The translations under genes and the position numbers were made by a program. Positions 50,367 through 59,090 of a DNA stretch of 64,000 bases are shown here, in pieces. Within the stretch, counting starts at the first letter, position 1. Every line of letters starts with the position of its first letter. The notes under the pieces are model-generated. The model was not told where the DNA came from. It did no database searches and was given only the letters and a program-made list of their open reading frames with translations. Source of the stretch: Psychrobacillus sp. FSL K6-2836 (GTDB taxonomy: Bacteria > Bacillota > Bacilli > Bacillales_A > Planococcaceae). The DNA lies in NCBI RefSeq assembly GCF_038003085.1, contig NZ_JBBOOM010000002.1, forward strand, positions 1 to 64,000, given 5' to 3'.

Positions 50367-50861
50367 TTAGACCGTCAAATGCAAAATGTGTTGAGGACCA
50401 TTTGGGCCTTCATAAAATTCGTTCTCGTCTACAAATCCTGTTTTTAAATAAAGATTATAAGCAGGCGTATTTCTCTTATTGACACCGAGGACAATTTCGT
50501 TAGTTCCGGGAAAATTATTCTTAACAAACTCAGGTAATAGCTGGAGCCCGTTCTTTGCTAATCCCTTTCCTTGATTTCTCGAATCAACTGAGAAAGCTGT
50601 CAGCAAACGTGCATCAGTGTTATCGCTGTACTTTAAAAGCTTTTCGCCATCTTCTAAAGCAAAATAACCTACGGGAACACTGTTTTCAAGAATTAATACA
50701 TGTTTAGCACTGTTGGAAGCATTAGGAATATTAATTCTATCCAAAGGCATACTGGTAAATTGTAGTTGATCTTCAGGTAAATGATAGTTGGATAGGTGTT
50801 CATCGTAAGTATCGGTGTACTCAACCAGTACAACTGAAGATTTTAAGTTGTTAGAAAGCAT
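50367..50861 (-). CDS. GNAT N-acetyltransferase
   Basis: A 164-residue GNAT protein on the minus strand: HVLILENSVPVGYFALEDGE, TAFSVDSRNQGKGLAKNGLQ (acetyl-CoA loop NQGKGLA) and NKRNTPAYNLYLKTGFVDEN. ATG behind GGGGGT. Divergent from the TetR gene, so the two may form a regulator/enzyme pair. Confidence 0.82.
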   Translation of the reverse strand: MLSNNLKSSVVLVEYTDTYDEHLSNYHLPEDQLQFTSMPLDRINIPNASNSAKHVLILENSVPVGYFALEDGEKLLKYSDNTDARLLTAFSVDSRNQGKGLAKNGLQLLPEFVKNNFPGTNEIVLGVNKRNTPAYNLYLKTGFVDENEFYEGPNGPQHILHLTV

Positions 50862-50977
50862 TATATTTACCCCCATTATATGTAATGATTTAAGTATAGT
50901 CTATTAATCGATAGTGAACAAGGAAAATAGAACGTATATTCTTGTGTGCAGTTGTACGACTGTTCTAAAAGAAAAAC

Positions 50978-51607
50978 ATGAGTAAAAAAAATAAACCAAC
51001 TAACCAAAAAGAAATGTCTTTCATTGAAAAAGCCCGTAGAACTCAAATTGTGGAATGTGCAATTGAAACTATTGCTGAAATAGGTTACGCTCAAGCATCT
51101 TTAGGACAAATTTCAAAACGTGCAAATATCAGTAAGGGAGTTATTTCTTATCACTTTGCAAATAAAGAGGATTTATTGGATCAAATAGCTATCGAATACT
51201 ATATGGCTTGGCAATCTTATATTGCTCCACTAATAGAAGCTCAAAAATCTCCTAAAGAAATGCTTCGGGTTTATATTGAATCCAATCTAACTTTCATAGA
51301 AGAAAATCGGAAACATGTTATCGCTGTTATAGAAGTGGTTTCTAATAAGAGAACTTCTGATGGTAAATTTCGATTTGCTTCAGACCATGATGAAACTATT
51401 TTACTTCCAATTGAAAATATTCTTACTCTAGGGATGCAAGAAGGAATTTTCCGAAAATTTACAAGATCATCATCAAGAGTGATGGCGTTAACAATAAGAA
51501 ATGCCATTGACGGATTCACCCTTGAATTAATGAAAAAGTCTCATTTAGATGTTCAGGAATACACTAGAGAACTGGTTACACTCTTCGATAAATCAACTAA
51601 AAAGTAA
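50978..51607 (+). CDS. TetR-family transcriptional regulator
   Basis: A 209-residue regulator with an N-terminal helix-turn-helix: ARRTQIVECAIETIAEIGYA, SLGQISKRANISKGVISYHF and ANKEDLLDQIA. The C-terminal ligand domain is helical. Ribosome site weak (AAAAG). The 117-base gap to the divergent GNAT gene likely holds its operator. Confidence 0.88.
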   Translation: MSKKNKPTNQKEMSFIEKARRTQIVECAIETIAEIGYAQASLGQISKRANISKGVISYHFANKEDLLDQIAIEYYMAWQSYIAPLIEAQKSPKEMLRVYIESNLTFIEENRKHVIAVIEVVSNKRTSDGKFRFASDHDETILLPIENILTLGMQEGIFRKFTRSSSRVMALTIRNAIDGFTLELMKKSHLDVQEYTRELVTLFDKSTKK

Positions 51608-51629
51608 TATGTTGTTAAGGAGGATAACA

Positions 51630-51794
51630 GTGATTTACTATGAGATACTTTGTTATAGTTGTAAAAGAACATTCAAAGAATACGAAGGTTCACTAAAATA
51701 TAAACAATTTAAGGAAAGAAAGAGTAAGATTTTTTGCTGCGACGATTGTAGTCATAAGATAAGAATTGATGCAATTAAAAATTTCTTTAGATAG
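51630..51794 (+). CDS. Small zinc-binding protein, DUF2197-like
   Basis: A 54-residue protein with two cysteine pairs (LCYSCKRTF and FCCDDCSHKI) spaced as in a zinc ribbon, similar in plan to YlaI/DUF2197 proteins. GTG start behind AAGGAGG, 22 bases after the TetR stop, so co-transcription with it is likely. Confidence 0.6.
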   Translation: MIYYEILCYSCKRTFKEYEGSLKYKQFKERKSKIFCCDDCSHKIRIDAIKNFFR

Positions 51795-51817
51795 TTTTTT
51801 GGAGAGTAGCCTAATAG

Positions 51818-51917
51818 ATTGTGAAATAATGTATTTAAACTAACGTGTGCTTTACTTCAAGAAAGAGTAAAGCCTTTTTTTTTTATTGAACTAAAGGGAT
51901 AGTTTAATTGAAGAAGA
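51818..51917 (+). repeat. Cassette repeat, hairpin class 1 (full, with leader)
   Basis: Leader GATTGTGAAATAATG, box A (TTAAACTAACGTGTGC), terminator GCTTTACTTC..GAGTAAAGC plus T-run, box B (TTATTGAACTAAAGGGATAG) and box B' (TTTAATTGAAGAAG). Confidence 0.93.
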
Positions 51918-51971
51918 AGTTTTTTTTGTGATTGTGTCAAATAAGTTAATATATGCAAATTGTTGTACAGA

Positions 51972-52030
51972 AGGTGTGCTTTTCTAGAAGTTTTGGGGTG
52001 GCACTTTTTTCTTGAACTAACGAAGAGGAG
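51972..52030 (+). repeat. Cassette repeat, divergent hairpin class (partial)
   Basis: AGGTGTGCTTTTCTAGAAG, GGGGTGGC plus T-run, CTTGAACTAACGAAG. The bases between the two repeats (51918-51971) also occur at 16855-16900 (GTGATTGTGT..AAATAAGTTA), so an old cassette is lost here. Confidence 0.7.
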
Positions 52031-52059
52031 GATTATATATGGTTCTACGAAGAGTGAGT

Positions 52060-52880
52060 TTAATTACAATTGGTTGTTTTGATTTACCACTTATAAGTGC
52101 AAAAATTGTCATAAATTAAGCAGTGATTTGACCATTTCCCCTATGTATCGTTTGAAAAAGGCAGATAAATGGATTCCGTTTATAGAGTGTATGTTGAATG
52201 GTCTATCGCTTCGTGAAACAGCTTCGCAAATTGGCATTACTCAAGTAACCGCTTTTTACTGGAGGCATAAAGTGCTGTCTGTTCTCACTAAAGAAAGCAT
52301 CGGTATATTTGAAGGACTCGTAGAAGTAGATGAAACATACTTCTTAGAAAGCCATAAAGGACGAAGAGTTATTCTGAATCGCAAACCAAGAAAACGTGGC
52401 GGTTCTGCTTCCAAAAGAGGTATTTCCAATGAACAAGTCTGTGTATTAGTAGCTAGAGACCGAAACAAAACACCCTTTTCAAAATTGGTAGGTTCAGGTA
52501 GGATTCTAATGGAACAAATTGCCTTACATCGCATTTTAAGAATGATAGGGTGCTTATTTCCGATGCTCACAAATCTTACACATCTACTAACGATGTGGGG
52601 CACATCATCATAAACGGAGGTAAGAAAGAATATGTAAAGAAAGGCATCTACCACCTCAATAATATTAATAATTACCACTCCTGTTTAAAGAAATGGAAAA
52701 GTCGTTTTAATGGTGTTTCTACGAAGTATTTACCTTTTATTTAGTGTGGTTTCAATTCCTAGACAATAGAAAAATGGAAAGCGATTTGAGTAAATAAAAA
52801 GCAAATGCTTATCTTGGCAAGTGTTCATGGAACATGGGAAACCGCAGACAAGTTAAGGCAGAGAGACTATGCATTCTAAA
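52060..52880 (+). pseudogene. IS1595-family transposase remnant
   Basis: Order of pieces: zinc-ribbon half TYKCKNCHKLSSDLTISPMY; MLNGLSLRETASQIGITQVTAFYWRHKV; the DDE part GLVEVDETYFLESHKGRRV and PRKRGGSASKRGISNEQVCV (each partial quote). A frameshift near 52550 leads into LISDAHKSYTSTND and YHLNNINNYHSCLKKWKSRF, then WFQFLDNRKME after a stop. This is the ISXO2/IS1595 order. At least one frameshift and one stop make it inactive; the ends were not located. Confidence 0.75.
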
Positions 52881-52937
52881 TAAAAAGTGCACATAAAAAT
52901 GAGCAAGGAAAATGTATCTCCAAGCCCATTGTTTAAG

Positions 52938-52968
52938 GTCCACTTTTTACTAAAGCACCCGTTAGTAA
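52938..52968 (-). repeat. Cassette repeat box A, reversed orientation
   Basis: On the minus strand TTTTTACTAACGGGTGC then TTTAGT, lying just after the stop of the minus-strand lipoprotein gene. Repeat orientation follows gene orientation. Confidence 0.85.
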
Positions 52969-52978
52969 AAAATAAAAG

Positions 52979-53338
52979 TTATTTTTCTCCATACTTTCCA
53001 TCCCTAATCGCTTTTCTATACTTACCTTCTTCTTCAATAGCAATTGCTTCTTCTGTGCTTATTCCTTGCATAGCGTAATATTTTGTACCTTTTTCATACA
53101 CATTCGAGAAGTTTCCAGAGTACGTGTCCTCTATAACTGAATGGTTTGTTACTTCACCGATTTCTTCAACTATATCATCTACATATTCGTCACTTAATCG
53201 ATAAATATAACCATCCCAAACAACAAACTTAAAAGCCCATTCTGCGGATGAATTGTTAATATTAGCTGATGAATCGTTGGAGCAACCCGATAAAAAAGCA
53301 ATAGCTATTAAAGAACAGAAAAAGTATTTTAATCTCAC
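52979..53338 (-). CDS. Lipoprotein, unknown
   Basis: A 119-residue lipoprotein with signal RLKYFFCSLIAIAFLSGC (lipobox LSGC) and a mature part (WAFKFVVWDGYIYRLSDEYV, EIGEVTNHSVIEDTYSGNFS, YYAMQGISTEEAIAIEEEGK) typical of small Bacillales lipoproteins of unknown role. It starts behind GGGGGAATTC. Part of the inverted cassette pair. Confidence 0.78.
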   Translation of the reverse strand: MRLKYFFCSLIAIAFLSGCSNDSSANINNSSAEWAFKFVVWDGYIYRLSDEYVDDIVEEIGEVTNHSVIEDTYSGNFSNVYEKGTKYYAMQGISTEEAIAIEEEGKYRKAIRDGKYGEK

Positions 53339-53399
53339 AGGAATTCCCCCTTTTCATAGTAAATCGTTAATTTCTAATTAAATTTTCACTTATGGTTTT

Positions 53400-53480
53400 T
53401 AAACTAAACTGCTGCTTTAGTTCAATAAGAAAAAAAGGCTTTACTCCTTCTTGAAGTAAAGCACCTGTTAGTGAATAAGC
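53400..53480 (-). repeat. Cassette repeat, class 1, reversed orientation (full)
   Basis: Read on the minus strand: box A (ATTCACTAACAGGTGC), terminator GCTTTACTTC..GAGTAAAGC plus T-run, box B (CTTATTGAACTAAAGCAGCAG) and box B' (TTTAGTTTAAAAA). It separates the two minus-strand genes. Confidence 0.95.
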
Positions 53481-53533
53481 GATATTAAAATAAATCGCCC
53501 AAACTACTAGTATTTCGATAAATGAAATGGCGT

Positions 53534-54106
53534 TCAATCAAACCAGTCATATAGTGTCTCCATTCGCTCATCATACGATGGGATGAGTATGTAGAACACA
53601 GGATATGTCCTATCAACCTCTTCACCATTATGTTTCCAAAATATAGTTAACCATTCTTCGAAATTGTCTAAAACCTTTACAATCCTCGGTTCTATCTGAC
53701 TAACAAACCCAACCCTATATTCATGATTAGGACCGTTATCTTCGCATATGAATACCCAGTGATTGTTCGAATGATCTCCAGCATCAAACATAGTGAAGGA
53801 TATAAGGCGATTAGATTCTATCAACTCATTAGTTTCTACAATTAGAACTTCATCCGGAATGTCAGGGATAATTCTATTGACTTTACGAATATAATTAGGC
53901 GAGTCTTTATTAACACCTCCAATGGGTTCACAATCCAATAAAAATACACCGTTTGAGAATTTCTTTAGAAATTCCACAAATGAGACTGGCAGACGAAATC
54001 CAATTGTTTGTTCATATGTTGCAATCATTTCATCTGTAGCAACATCATACCTATCATCATTAGGACGTCTTTCATAAAATTGCTGAATAAATTCATTTAT
54101 TTTCAT
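53534..54106 (-). CDS. SMI1/KNR4-family protein
   Basis: A 190-residue SMI1/KNR4 (SUKH-type) protein: EQTIGFRLPVSFVEFLKKFS NG with LLDCEPIGGV, then LIESNRLISFTMFDAGDHSN and HWVFICEDNG. SUKH proteins often serve as immunity proteins against toxins of interbacterial competition; no toxin gene is adjacent. AGAGTGGG precedes the ATG. Confidence 0.82.
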   Translation of the reverse strand: MKINEFIQQFYERRPNDDRYDVATDEMIATYEQTIGFRLPVSFVEFLKKFSNGVFLLDCEPIGGVNKDSPNYIRKVNRIIPDIPDEVLIVETNELIESNRLISFTMFDAGDHSNNHWVFICEDNGPNHEYRVGFVSQIEPRIVKVLDNFEEWLTIFWKHNGEEVDRTYPVFYILIPSYDERMETLYDWFD

Positions 54107-54275
54107 TTTCCCACTCTTTCCGCATTTATTTCGTGGTGCATATTGACCATTGCGATAAAGTCGGTCATAAATCCTAAAATTGTTTTCTATTTTTCAGAAG
54201 CTAATGGTCTTTTTTTAAAAAACGCCTCAACCACTCAATAATTCTTTGTTTATAATTATTTAATCAAACAAAGTC

Positions 54276-54315
54276 CTTCTTCAACTAAACTGCCGCGTTA
54301 GTTTAAGTGTAAACC
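54276..54315 (-). repeat. Cassette repeat box A/B', reversed orientation
   Basis: On the minus strand ACACTTAAACTAACGCGGCAG joined to TTTAGTTGAAGAAGG (in parts). It is a fused-box unit without terminator, marking the far edge of the inverted pair. 54107-54275 holds only the end of a minus-strand promoter region and no gene. Confidence 0.85.
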
Positions 54316-54431
54316 TTCGCAAACTTGTTCACATTTTAACATATATATCCAGTTAAAGTGAATTTACTTTAAACAGATGTATGTGTCACCATACCATTTC
54401 ACTATAAATCAACCCTTACCTTTAACATAGC

Positions 54432-54476
54432 CTTTTCTTGTTGAACCAACTTAGCAGTTTAATTCAACAAGAAGAA
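54432..54476 (+). repeat. Cassette repeat (box B/B' only)
   Basis: TTCTTGTTGAACCAACTTAG and CAGTTTAATTCAACAAGAAG, a 14-base stem, in plus orientation again after the inverted block. The interval 54316-54431 contains nothing recognisable. Confidence 0.85.
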
Positions 54477-54541
54477 GGAGGAATAGACAACCTCTTTATA
54501 GAAGTAGTATTTCTCAGCAAGTAATTAGTGGAGGGGTTTAA

Positions 54542-55099
54542 ATGAAGGTTGAAAAAATATATGGTGATCTACCTATCTTAGAAACAGAACGCCTTATTCT
54601 TAGAAAAGTCACTTTAGAAGATATTGAAGATATGCATCTATACGGTTCAGATGAAGAAGTATCTAAGTATGTAACTTGGAATACCCATGAAACGATATCT
54701 GATACAAAAGATTTTGTTGAATTTGTATTGAGCAAATATAAAAACAAGCAGGTTTCACCTTGGGGAATTGAATGCAAGGAAAATGGAAAATTTATCGGAA
54801 CTATCGATTTTGTTTGGTGGGATCCAAATCATAGAACCGCTGAAATCGGATATGTTCTTTCTAAAGACTACTGGGGAAAAGGTTTAACTACTGAAGTAGC
54901 AAAGGAAATCATAAAATTCGGTTTTGAAGAAATGGATTTAGTTCGTATTCAAGCAAGGTGTGATGTAGAAAATACTGGTTCAGCAAGAGTAATGGAAAAA
55001 GCCGGAATGGCTTTTGAAGGGATAATTAGAAAAGGTATATTGGTGAAAGGGAAACATCGAGATTTAAAAATGTACTCTATCTTAAAAGAAGAGTTTTAA
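54542..55099 (+). CDS. GNAT N-acetyltransferase, RimJ-like
   Basis: A 185-residue GNAT protein: LPILETERLILRKVTLEDIE, FIGTIDFVWWDPNHRTAEIG, LSKDYWGKGLTTEVAKEIIK (acetyl-CoA loop) and NTGSARVMEKAGMAFEGI. This is the pattern of RimJ/RimL-type amine acetyltransferases. Ribosome site GGAGGGG. Confidence 0.88.
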   Translation: MKVEKIYGDLPILETERLILRKVTLEDIEDMHLYGSDEEVSKYVTWNTHETISDTKDFVEFVLSKYKNKQVSPWGIECKENGKFIGTIDFVWWDPNHRTAEIGYVLSKDYWGKGLTTEVAKEIIKFGFEEMDLVRIQARCDVENTGSARVMEKAGMAFEGIIRKGILVKGKHRDLKMYSILKEEF

Positions 55100-55137
55100 T
55101 TATTTCAATGAAATTTGAACTTAAAGACAAAATTTCT

Positions 55138-55230
55138 TTTTCAATTAACAGATGCTTTAGTTAAACAAGTTGCTACCGGTAAGGGGAGCTTTTCTTATTG
55201 AACTAACGCGGCAATATAGTCGAGGAAGAA
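55138..55230 (+). repeat. Cassette repeat, hairpin class 2
   Basis: Box A (TTCAATTAACAGATGC), TTTAGTTAAACAAG, hairpin GTTGCTACC..GGGGAGC, box B (CTTATTGAACTAACGCGGCA) and box B' (ATATAGTCGAGGAAG). Confidence 0.9.
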
Positions 55231-55283
55231 ATTGTAGGATTTGTATAGAGTATTTTTTTATAAGAAAGATAGGGGGGACTTAA

Positions 55284-56165
55284 ATGGAGGAGTATTATTG
55301 GGATACCCAACTGGAATACCTCAAAAGAACGAGAGATTTATATTATAACGATGACTATTTAGAGTTTTTAGTGAATAGTGTTTGGAAGTTTTCCAAACCA
55401 GTACATATTATTGATTTTGGTTGTGGATATGGGTATTTAGGACTTAAATTATTACCTCTATTACCGAAAGGCTCTAAATATACAGGGATAGATAAAGGCC
55501 AACAACTTATTAATAAGGCGATAGAATATTTTCGTGGTCTTCCGTATGAATCCGAATTCTTTGTAGCAGATACCAATGAGATTGTATTAGAGAGTAAGTA
55601 CGACATTGCTGTTTGCCATGCGTTTTTATTACACATGTCCGAACCCCAAAAAATGCTTCAAAGAATGGTAAATTCTATTGTTAACAATGGAAAAATAATT
55701 TGTTTTGAACCACATTGGATTTCAGGTATGTCATCATATGAACTTGGAGGATATGAACAATCACATATTGTTCCACTTGGTATTCTGCAGAAATTATTCG
55801 AAGAGAGCAAAAATAAAACTGGAAATGATGGGAATATTGGAGCAAAAGTACCTAAATATCTATCTGAATTGGGAGTGAAGAACATTGAGTGCAGAGTAAG
55901 TGATAAAGTTAACTTCCTCTACCCAGATGATAATCAACAAGATAAGAAAACATTGTTTTATTCGCTTAAAGAAGATGGAGTAGGTGGAGAACCTATAAAT
56001 AAGGATCAGTTTATTGAAAGTTTGACGAAACGAGGTGTTACATTTAAGGAAGCGCAGGAACAATTTGAGGCTGAACTACTGTTTTCACAAGTATTTAACA
56101 TGGATTCCTCTTTAATATACGCACCCAGCATGAAGATTACTTTTGGAGATATAAAAAAGTGTTAA
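55284..56165 (+). CDS. SAM-dependent methyltransferase
   Basis: A 293-residue class I methyltransferase. Motif I is HIIDFGCGYGYLGLKLLPLL (about residues 48-67), the acidic residue is in KYTGIDKGQ, motif II-IV is YDIAVCHAFLLHM and motif V is GKIICFEPHW. The extra C-terminal part (about 90 residues) is not recognised. Substrate unknown. Ribosome site AGGGGGG. Confidence 0.87.
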   Translation: MEEYYWDTQLEYLKRTRDLYYNDDYLEFLVNSVWKFSKPVHIIDFGCGYGYLGLKLLPLLPKGSKYTGIDKGQQLINKAIEYFRGLPYESEFFVADTNEIVLESKYDIAVCHAFLLHMSEPQKMLQRMVNSIVNNGKIICFEPHWISGMSSYELGGYEQSHIVPLGILQKLFEESKNKTGNDGNIGAKVPKYLSELGVKNIECRVSDKVNFLYPDDNQQDKKTLFYSLKEDGVGGEPINKDQFIESLTKRGVTFKEAQEQFEAELLFSQVFNMDSSLIYAPSMKITFGDIKKC

Positions 56166-56188
56166 TTAATCACAACACCTTTTGTTCT

Positions 56189-56280
56189 TCTTCAACTAAT
56201 GGGTGCACTAGTTAAAGATTACGAGTTGCTTAGTCATCCTTTTTTCTTATTGATCAAACGTAGCAGGTAATTTTAAGAAG
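56189..56280 (+). repeat. Cassette repeat, hairpin class 2 (partly degenerate)
   Basis: Box A (CTTCTTCAACTAATGGGTGC), GAGTTGCTTAGTCATC plus T-run, box B (CTTATTGATCAAACGTAGCAG) and box B' (GTAATTTTAAGAAGG). Confidence 0.88.
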
Positions 56281-56395
56281 GAAATAATGAAGAATGGTAC
56301 TAGTAAAGAGTTATTTATATACTAAATTACGAAAAGTATAGATTCTTATCCCACCATTTTGAATCTAACAATAACGTTAAAAAAAGAGGCGAATA

Positions 56396-56626
56396 ATGCT
56401 AAACAGATTAAGAATACCGTTATTAATATGTGCTGTAGTTTTTGGGTTTTTAGATTTAATAACTCCGCTTGAGTTTATACCATTTATGATGTTGTCATTA
56501 GGTACTTCGATGTTTCTGTCAGGATTAGATGAATTTAAAAAAGACAAAAAAGCAAAATATGGTTATATATTCATAACTATTTCTATAATTCTAATTTTGG
56601 TTGCTTTAATTAAATTATTTACATAA
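56396..56626 (+). CDS. DUF3953 membrane protein
   Basis: A 76-residue protein with three hydrophobic helices (LLICAVVFGFLDLI, FIPFMMLSLGTSMFLSGLDE, IFITISIILILVALIKLF) and FKKDKKAKYG between, which is the YczI/DUF3953 plan. ATG behind AAAGAGG. It is the intact counterpart of the dead copy at 41750. Confidence 0.75.
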   Translation: MLNRLRIPLLICAVVFGFLDLITPLEFIPFMMLSLGTSMFLSGLDEFKKDKKAKYGYIFITISIILILVALIKLFT

Positions 56627-56730
56627 CTGTGTTGTATTGAACCAAGAAGGTTTAATGACTTTTTAGCGTATTTTCTGCTTGGAAAGATTATAGGAGAAAG
56701 TTTGAAAAAGCAGAAGGTGAAGAAAAAATA

Positions 56731-56752
56731 AGACACGCATTTGTGTCTTTTC
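56731..56752 (+). terminator. Intrinsic terminator
   Basis: AAGACACGCATTTGTGTCTT followed by TTCT. It follows a short stretch (56640-56730) of decayed coding look (FERLKKQKVKKK-like frame) and precedes the next repeat. Confidence 0.7.
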
Positions 56753-56800
56753 TCCTGATGATATAATTTTGTTTCTTGTTGCAATTACTGTATTTATTTT

Positions 56801-56888
56801 TTAAGCTAACGAGTGCTTTAGCAAACAAGTGGCTGCCTGAAAGGGTGCTTTTTCTTATTGAACTAACGCGGCAGGTTAGTTGAACAAG
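56801..56888 (+). repeat. Cassette repeat, hairpin class 2 (full)
   Basis: Box A (TTTAAGCTAACGAGTGC), TTTAGCAAACAAG, hairpin TGGCTGCC..AAGGGTGC plus T-run, box B (CTTATTGAACTAACGCGGCAG) and box B' (GTTAGTTGAACAAG). Confidence 0.95.
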
Positions 56889-56912
56889 TCCGGCTAAAAA
56901 AGGAGAGTTAAA

Positions 56913-57380
56913 ATCAAATATATTTTAAGATTGGCAAATGAAAACGACTTATCGGATTTATGCAAAATTAGAAATAACAAAGATTTATTCAAGCAATATT
57001 TAAAGCAATTTGCAAGAAAGGAAGTATATTTGATAATCGCTGAACAAAATGCACATATATTTGGTTTTGGAGTTCTTAAATTAAGTGGGACTTTACTTCC
57101 CAAATTAAGCGACCTTTATGTAAAAGTGGATTACCGTGGTAATGGTATAGGTTCAGATTTAATAAGGTTTAGAGAAAATATTGCAAAGGATTTAGGTTTT
57201 TCTGAGATATTTGTTAGTATTGACCCAGTCGAAAATCCTAAAATGATAAAGTTAATTAACAAACACGGTTATGAAGCTATTTCAGACACATATATTAAAA
57301 AAGCAACTTTTTATAATGATGATGGTACGACTTATGATAATACCTATACAAGAATTGATTTTATGAAGTTGTTGAACTAA
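56913..57380 (+). CDS. GNAT N-acetyltransferase (apparent ATC start)
   Basis: A 155-residue GNAT protein: KYILRLANENDLSDLCKI, YLIIAEQNAHIFGFGVLKLS, VDYRGNGIGSDLIRFREN (acetyl-CoA loop) and NPKMIKLINKHGYEAISD. The natural first residue falls on ATC, seven bases behind AAAGGAG; the first conventional in-frame codon is a TTG at 56931 inside the conserved first strand. Substrate unknown. Its stop overlaps box A. Confidence 0.78.
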   Translation: MKYILRLANENDLSDLCKIRNNKDLFKQYLKQFARKEVYLIIAEQNAHIFGFGVLKLSGTLLPKLSDLYVKVDYRGNGIGSDLIRFRENIAKDLGFSEIFVSIDPVENPKMIKLINKHGYEAISDTYIKKATFYNDDGTTYDNTYTRIDFMKLLN

Positions 57381-57430
57381 CAGGTGCGTTAGTCAAATGA
57401 GCAACGTCATTATGACGTTGCTCATTTATA
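57372..57430 (+). repeat. Cassette repeat (box A with unrelated terminator)
   Basis: Overlaps the GNAT stop: TTGTTGAACTAACAGGTGC, then a perfect foreign terminator ATGAGCAACGTCA/TGACGTTGCTCAT plus T-run (57397-57427). Box B is missing; an IS fragment follows. Confidence 0.85.
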
Positions 57431-57440
57431 TTTAAAAGTA

Positions 57441-57745
57441 TTTGCTTCAGAAGATGTACTAGCGGCTGGGGAAAGTAAACTAGCGGAATGTGTGATGGAG
57501 TTTTGTCCAAGACGGTCTAGTCTATGGGCATTGGATAAGGTCAAAAAATTAATGGATTCCGCATCTCGAAATCCATTTCAAAAAGTGGTGTATCACAGTC
57601 ACTTGATTAACCTTCAAGTGTAAATTAAAATGCTTTTTCAGTAACAAGGACACCTTTCAGAATTGGAAATTCGTATAGTGACCTTGGCAAATGAATTACA
57701 AGATTACAAGATTGTTCAATCGATTCCAGGAATCGAAGAAAATCA
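57441..57745 (+). pseudogene. Fragment of IS110-like transposase
   Basis: About 300 bases matching 38331-38640 of the element at 37.5 kb (SEDVLAAGESKLAECVMEFC, PRRSSLWALDKVKKLMDSAS, IQSIPGIEEN). It carries an in-frame TAA (GTGTAAATT) and has no ends. Remnant of an older insertion into the array. Confidence 0.8.
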
Positions 57746-57837
57746 ACCATTGATAGATAGAGTAGACTTATTTAAGATCGTGGCAGGTTTCGCACTTTTT
57801 TGTTGAACCTATTTGTACTAAAGGAGTAGGTTGGCGA

Positions 57838-57913
57838 TTAATGAAACTCATTGCTTTAGTAAACGTACATATGATAACCAAGCTCTTGCAGCTTACTTAA
57901 AAACGAAAGGGTG
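57838..57913 (+). pseudogene. C-terminal gene fragment
   Basis: One frame reads NETHCFSKRTYDNQALAAYL KTKG and stops at 57911-57913, directly before the hydrolase start. It has no own start. Possibly the tail of a protein once co-transcribed with the hydrolase. Confidence 0.35.
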
Positions 57914-57919
57914 ATTACA

Positions 57920-58813
57920 TTGCCATCTTTAATGGGGGATCAGGTTCAATATCAAGAAAGAGTAATTGACACCTTGATTGATGATAAAGGAAGAACATTA
58001 GAATATTCAATTGTAGGAACAGGAATACCAATTCTTGTTTTTCATGGCGGACATTCAAACTGCTACGAGGAATTTGGATATGAAGAACTTTTGAAACAAG
58101 GATATTCTATTATAACACCTTCAAGATCAGGATATGGCAACACAGATCCTCTTCTTGGGAGTGATTTTCAAACAGCCTGCCATGCTTATCTAACGTTATT
58201 GAATAAGTTGAATATCGAAAGTGTTCATGTAATTGCTATTTCGGCTGGAGGACCAAGTGGACTCTTTTTTGCATCACGGTATCCAGAAAGAGTAAGAAGT
58301 CTTACATTGCAATCAGCAGTATCAAAACAGTGGCTTACCTCTAAAGACATGGAATATAAAGCAGCTCAAATTTTGTTTCGTCCTTCCGTAGAAAAATATA
58401 CATGGAGGTTGATTAGAAACTTAAGTAACCGGTTTCCAAAATTTATGTTTAAACAAATGGCCTCTTCGTTTAGCAAACTACCCTATACTCAAGTCGCCAA
58501 TCTAATAAACAAACAAGACATTGATAAATTCCGTCAGATGAATAACAGACAACGCTCTGGACATGGATTTATGATCGATCTTATTCAAACAGGGCAAATA
58601 ACCAAAACTGATCTTCAATCAATAAAGTGTCCTACTTTGATCTTACATAGTAAAAATGACAGTGCTGCCTCTATTGATCATGCGTACCATGCTCAACATA
58701 ACATCACTAATTCGAAGCTTTGTATTCTTGAAAGTTGGGGACACTTAATCTGGATCGGAAAAGCTTCTGAAAAGATGCAAGATGAATTGATAAAATTTCT
58801 GATTAAATATTAA
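57920..58813 (+). CDS. Alpha/beta hydrolase
   Basis: A 297-residue alpha/beta hydrolase: PILVFHGGHSNCYEEF (oxyanion loop), VIAISAGGPSGLFFASRYPE (nucleophile serine), LILHSKNDSAAS (acid) and ESWGHLIWIG (histidine). A helical cap lies between about residues 140 and 215. Resembles epoxide-hydrolase/haloperoxidase-like enzymes. TTG 57920 is 6 bases behind AAAGGGTG. Substrate unknown. Confidence 0.85.
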   Translation: MPSLMGDQVQYQERVIDTLIDDKGRTLEYSIVGTGIPILVFHGGHSNCYEEFGYEELLKQGYSIITPSRSGYGNTDPLLGSDFQTACHAYLTLLNKLNIESVHVIAISAGGPSGLFFASRYPERVRSLTLQSAVSKQWLTSKDMEYKAAQILFRPSVEKYTWRLIRNLSNRFPKFMFKQMASSFSKLPYTQVANLINKQDIDKFRQMNNRQRSGHGFMIDLIQTGQITKTDLQSIKCPTLILHSKNDSAASIDHAYHAQHNITNSKLCILESWGHLIWIGKASEKMQDELIKFLIKY

Positions 58814-58833
58814 CAACTTTATATTCTTATTAA

Positions 58834-59056
58834 ATTCACATGAAAATTAGCTCAAAATCTATAAAATTGCATAACAAAAAGACTCAGAGATTGCTTTTTC
58901 TAAAAGTCTGAGCCTTCAGAATGCTTATGTTGAGTTTGGAGTTAAAAGGTAAATCAAGAATCTACTCCATTCTTCATAGAATAAAGGCAGGATGGTGCAA
59001 TAACTAGAGTTCGATTGATCTCCCATGAGTAATACTCGTATAGAGCGCAACAGTCG
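58834..59056 (+). mobile_element. Solo IS110 guide-RNA element, decayed
   Basis: Matches the solo elements over most of their length (ATTGCATAACAAAAAGACTC, GTCTGAGCCTTCAGAATG, GATCTCCCATGAGTAATACT) with several deletions; ends at CAACAGTCGTAGAGG. Target loop and right end are missing. Confidence 0.75.
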
Positions 59057-59090
59057 TAGAGGTTTCTGCAATGGTTAACCCATTCTTCAA

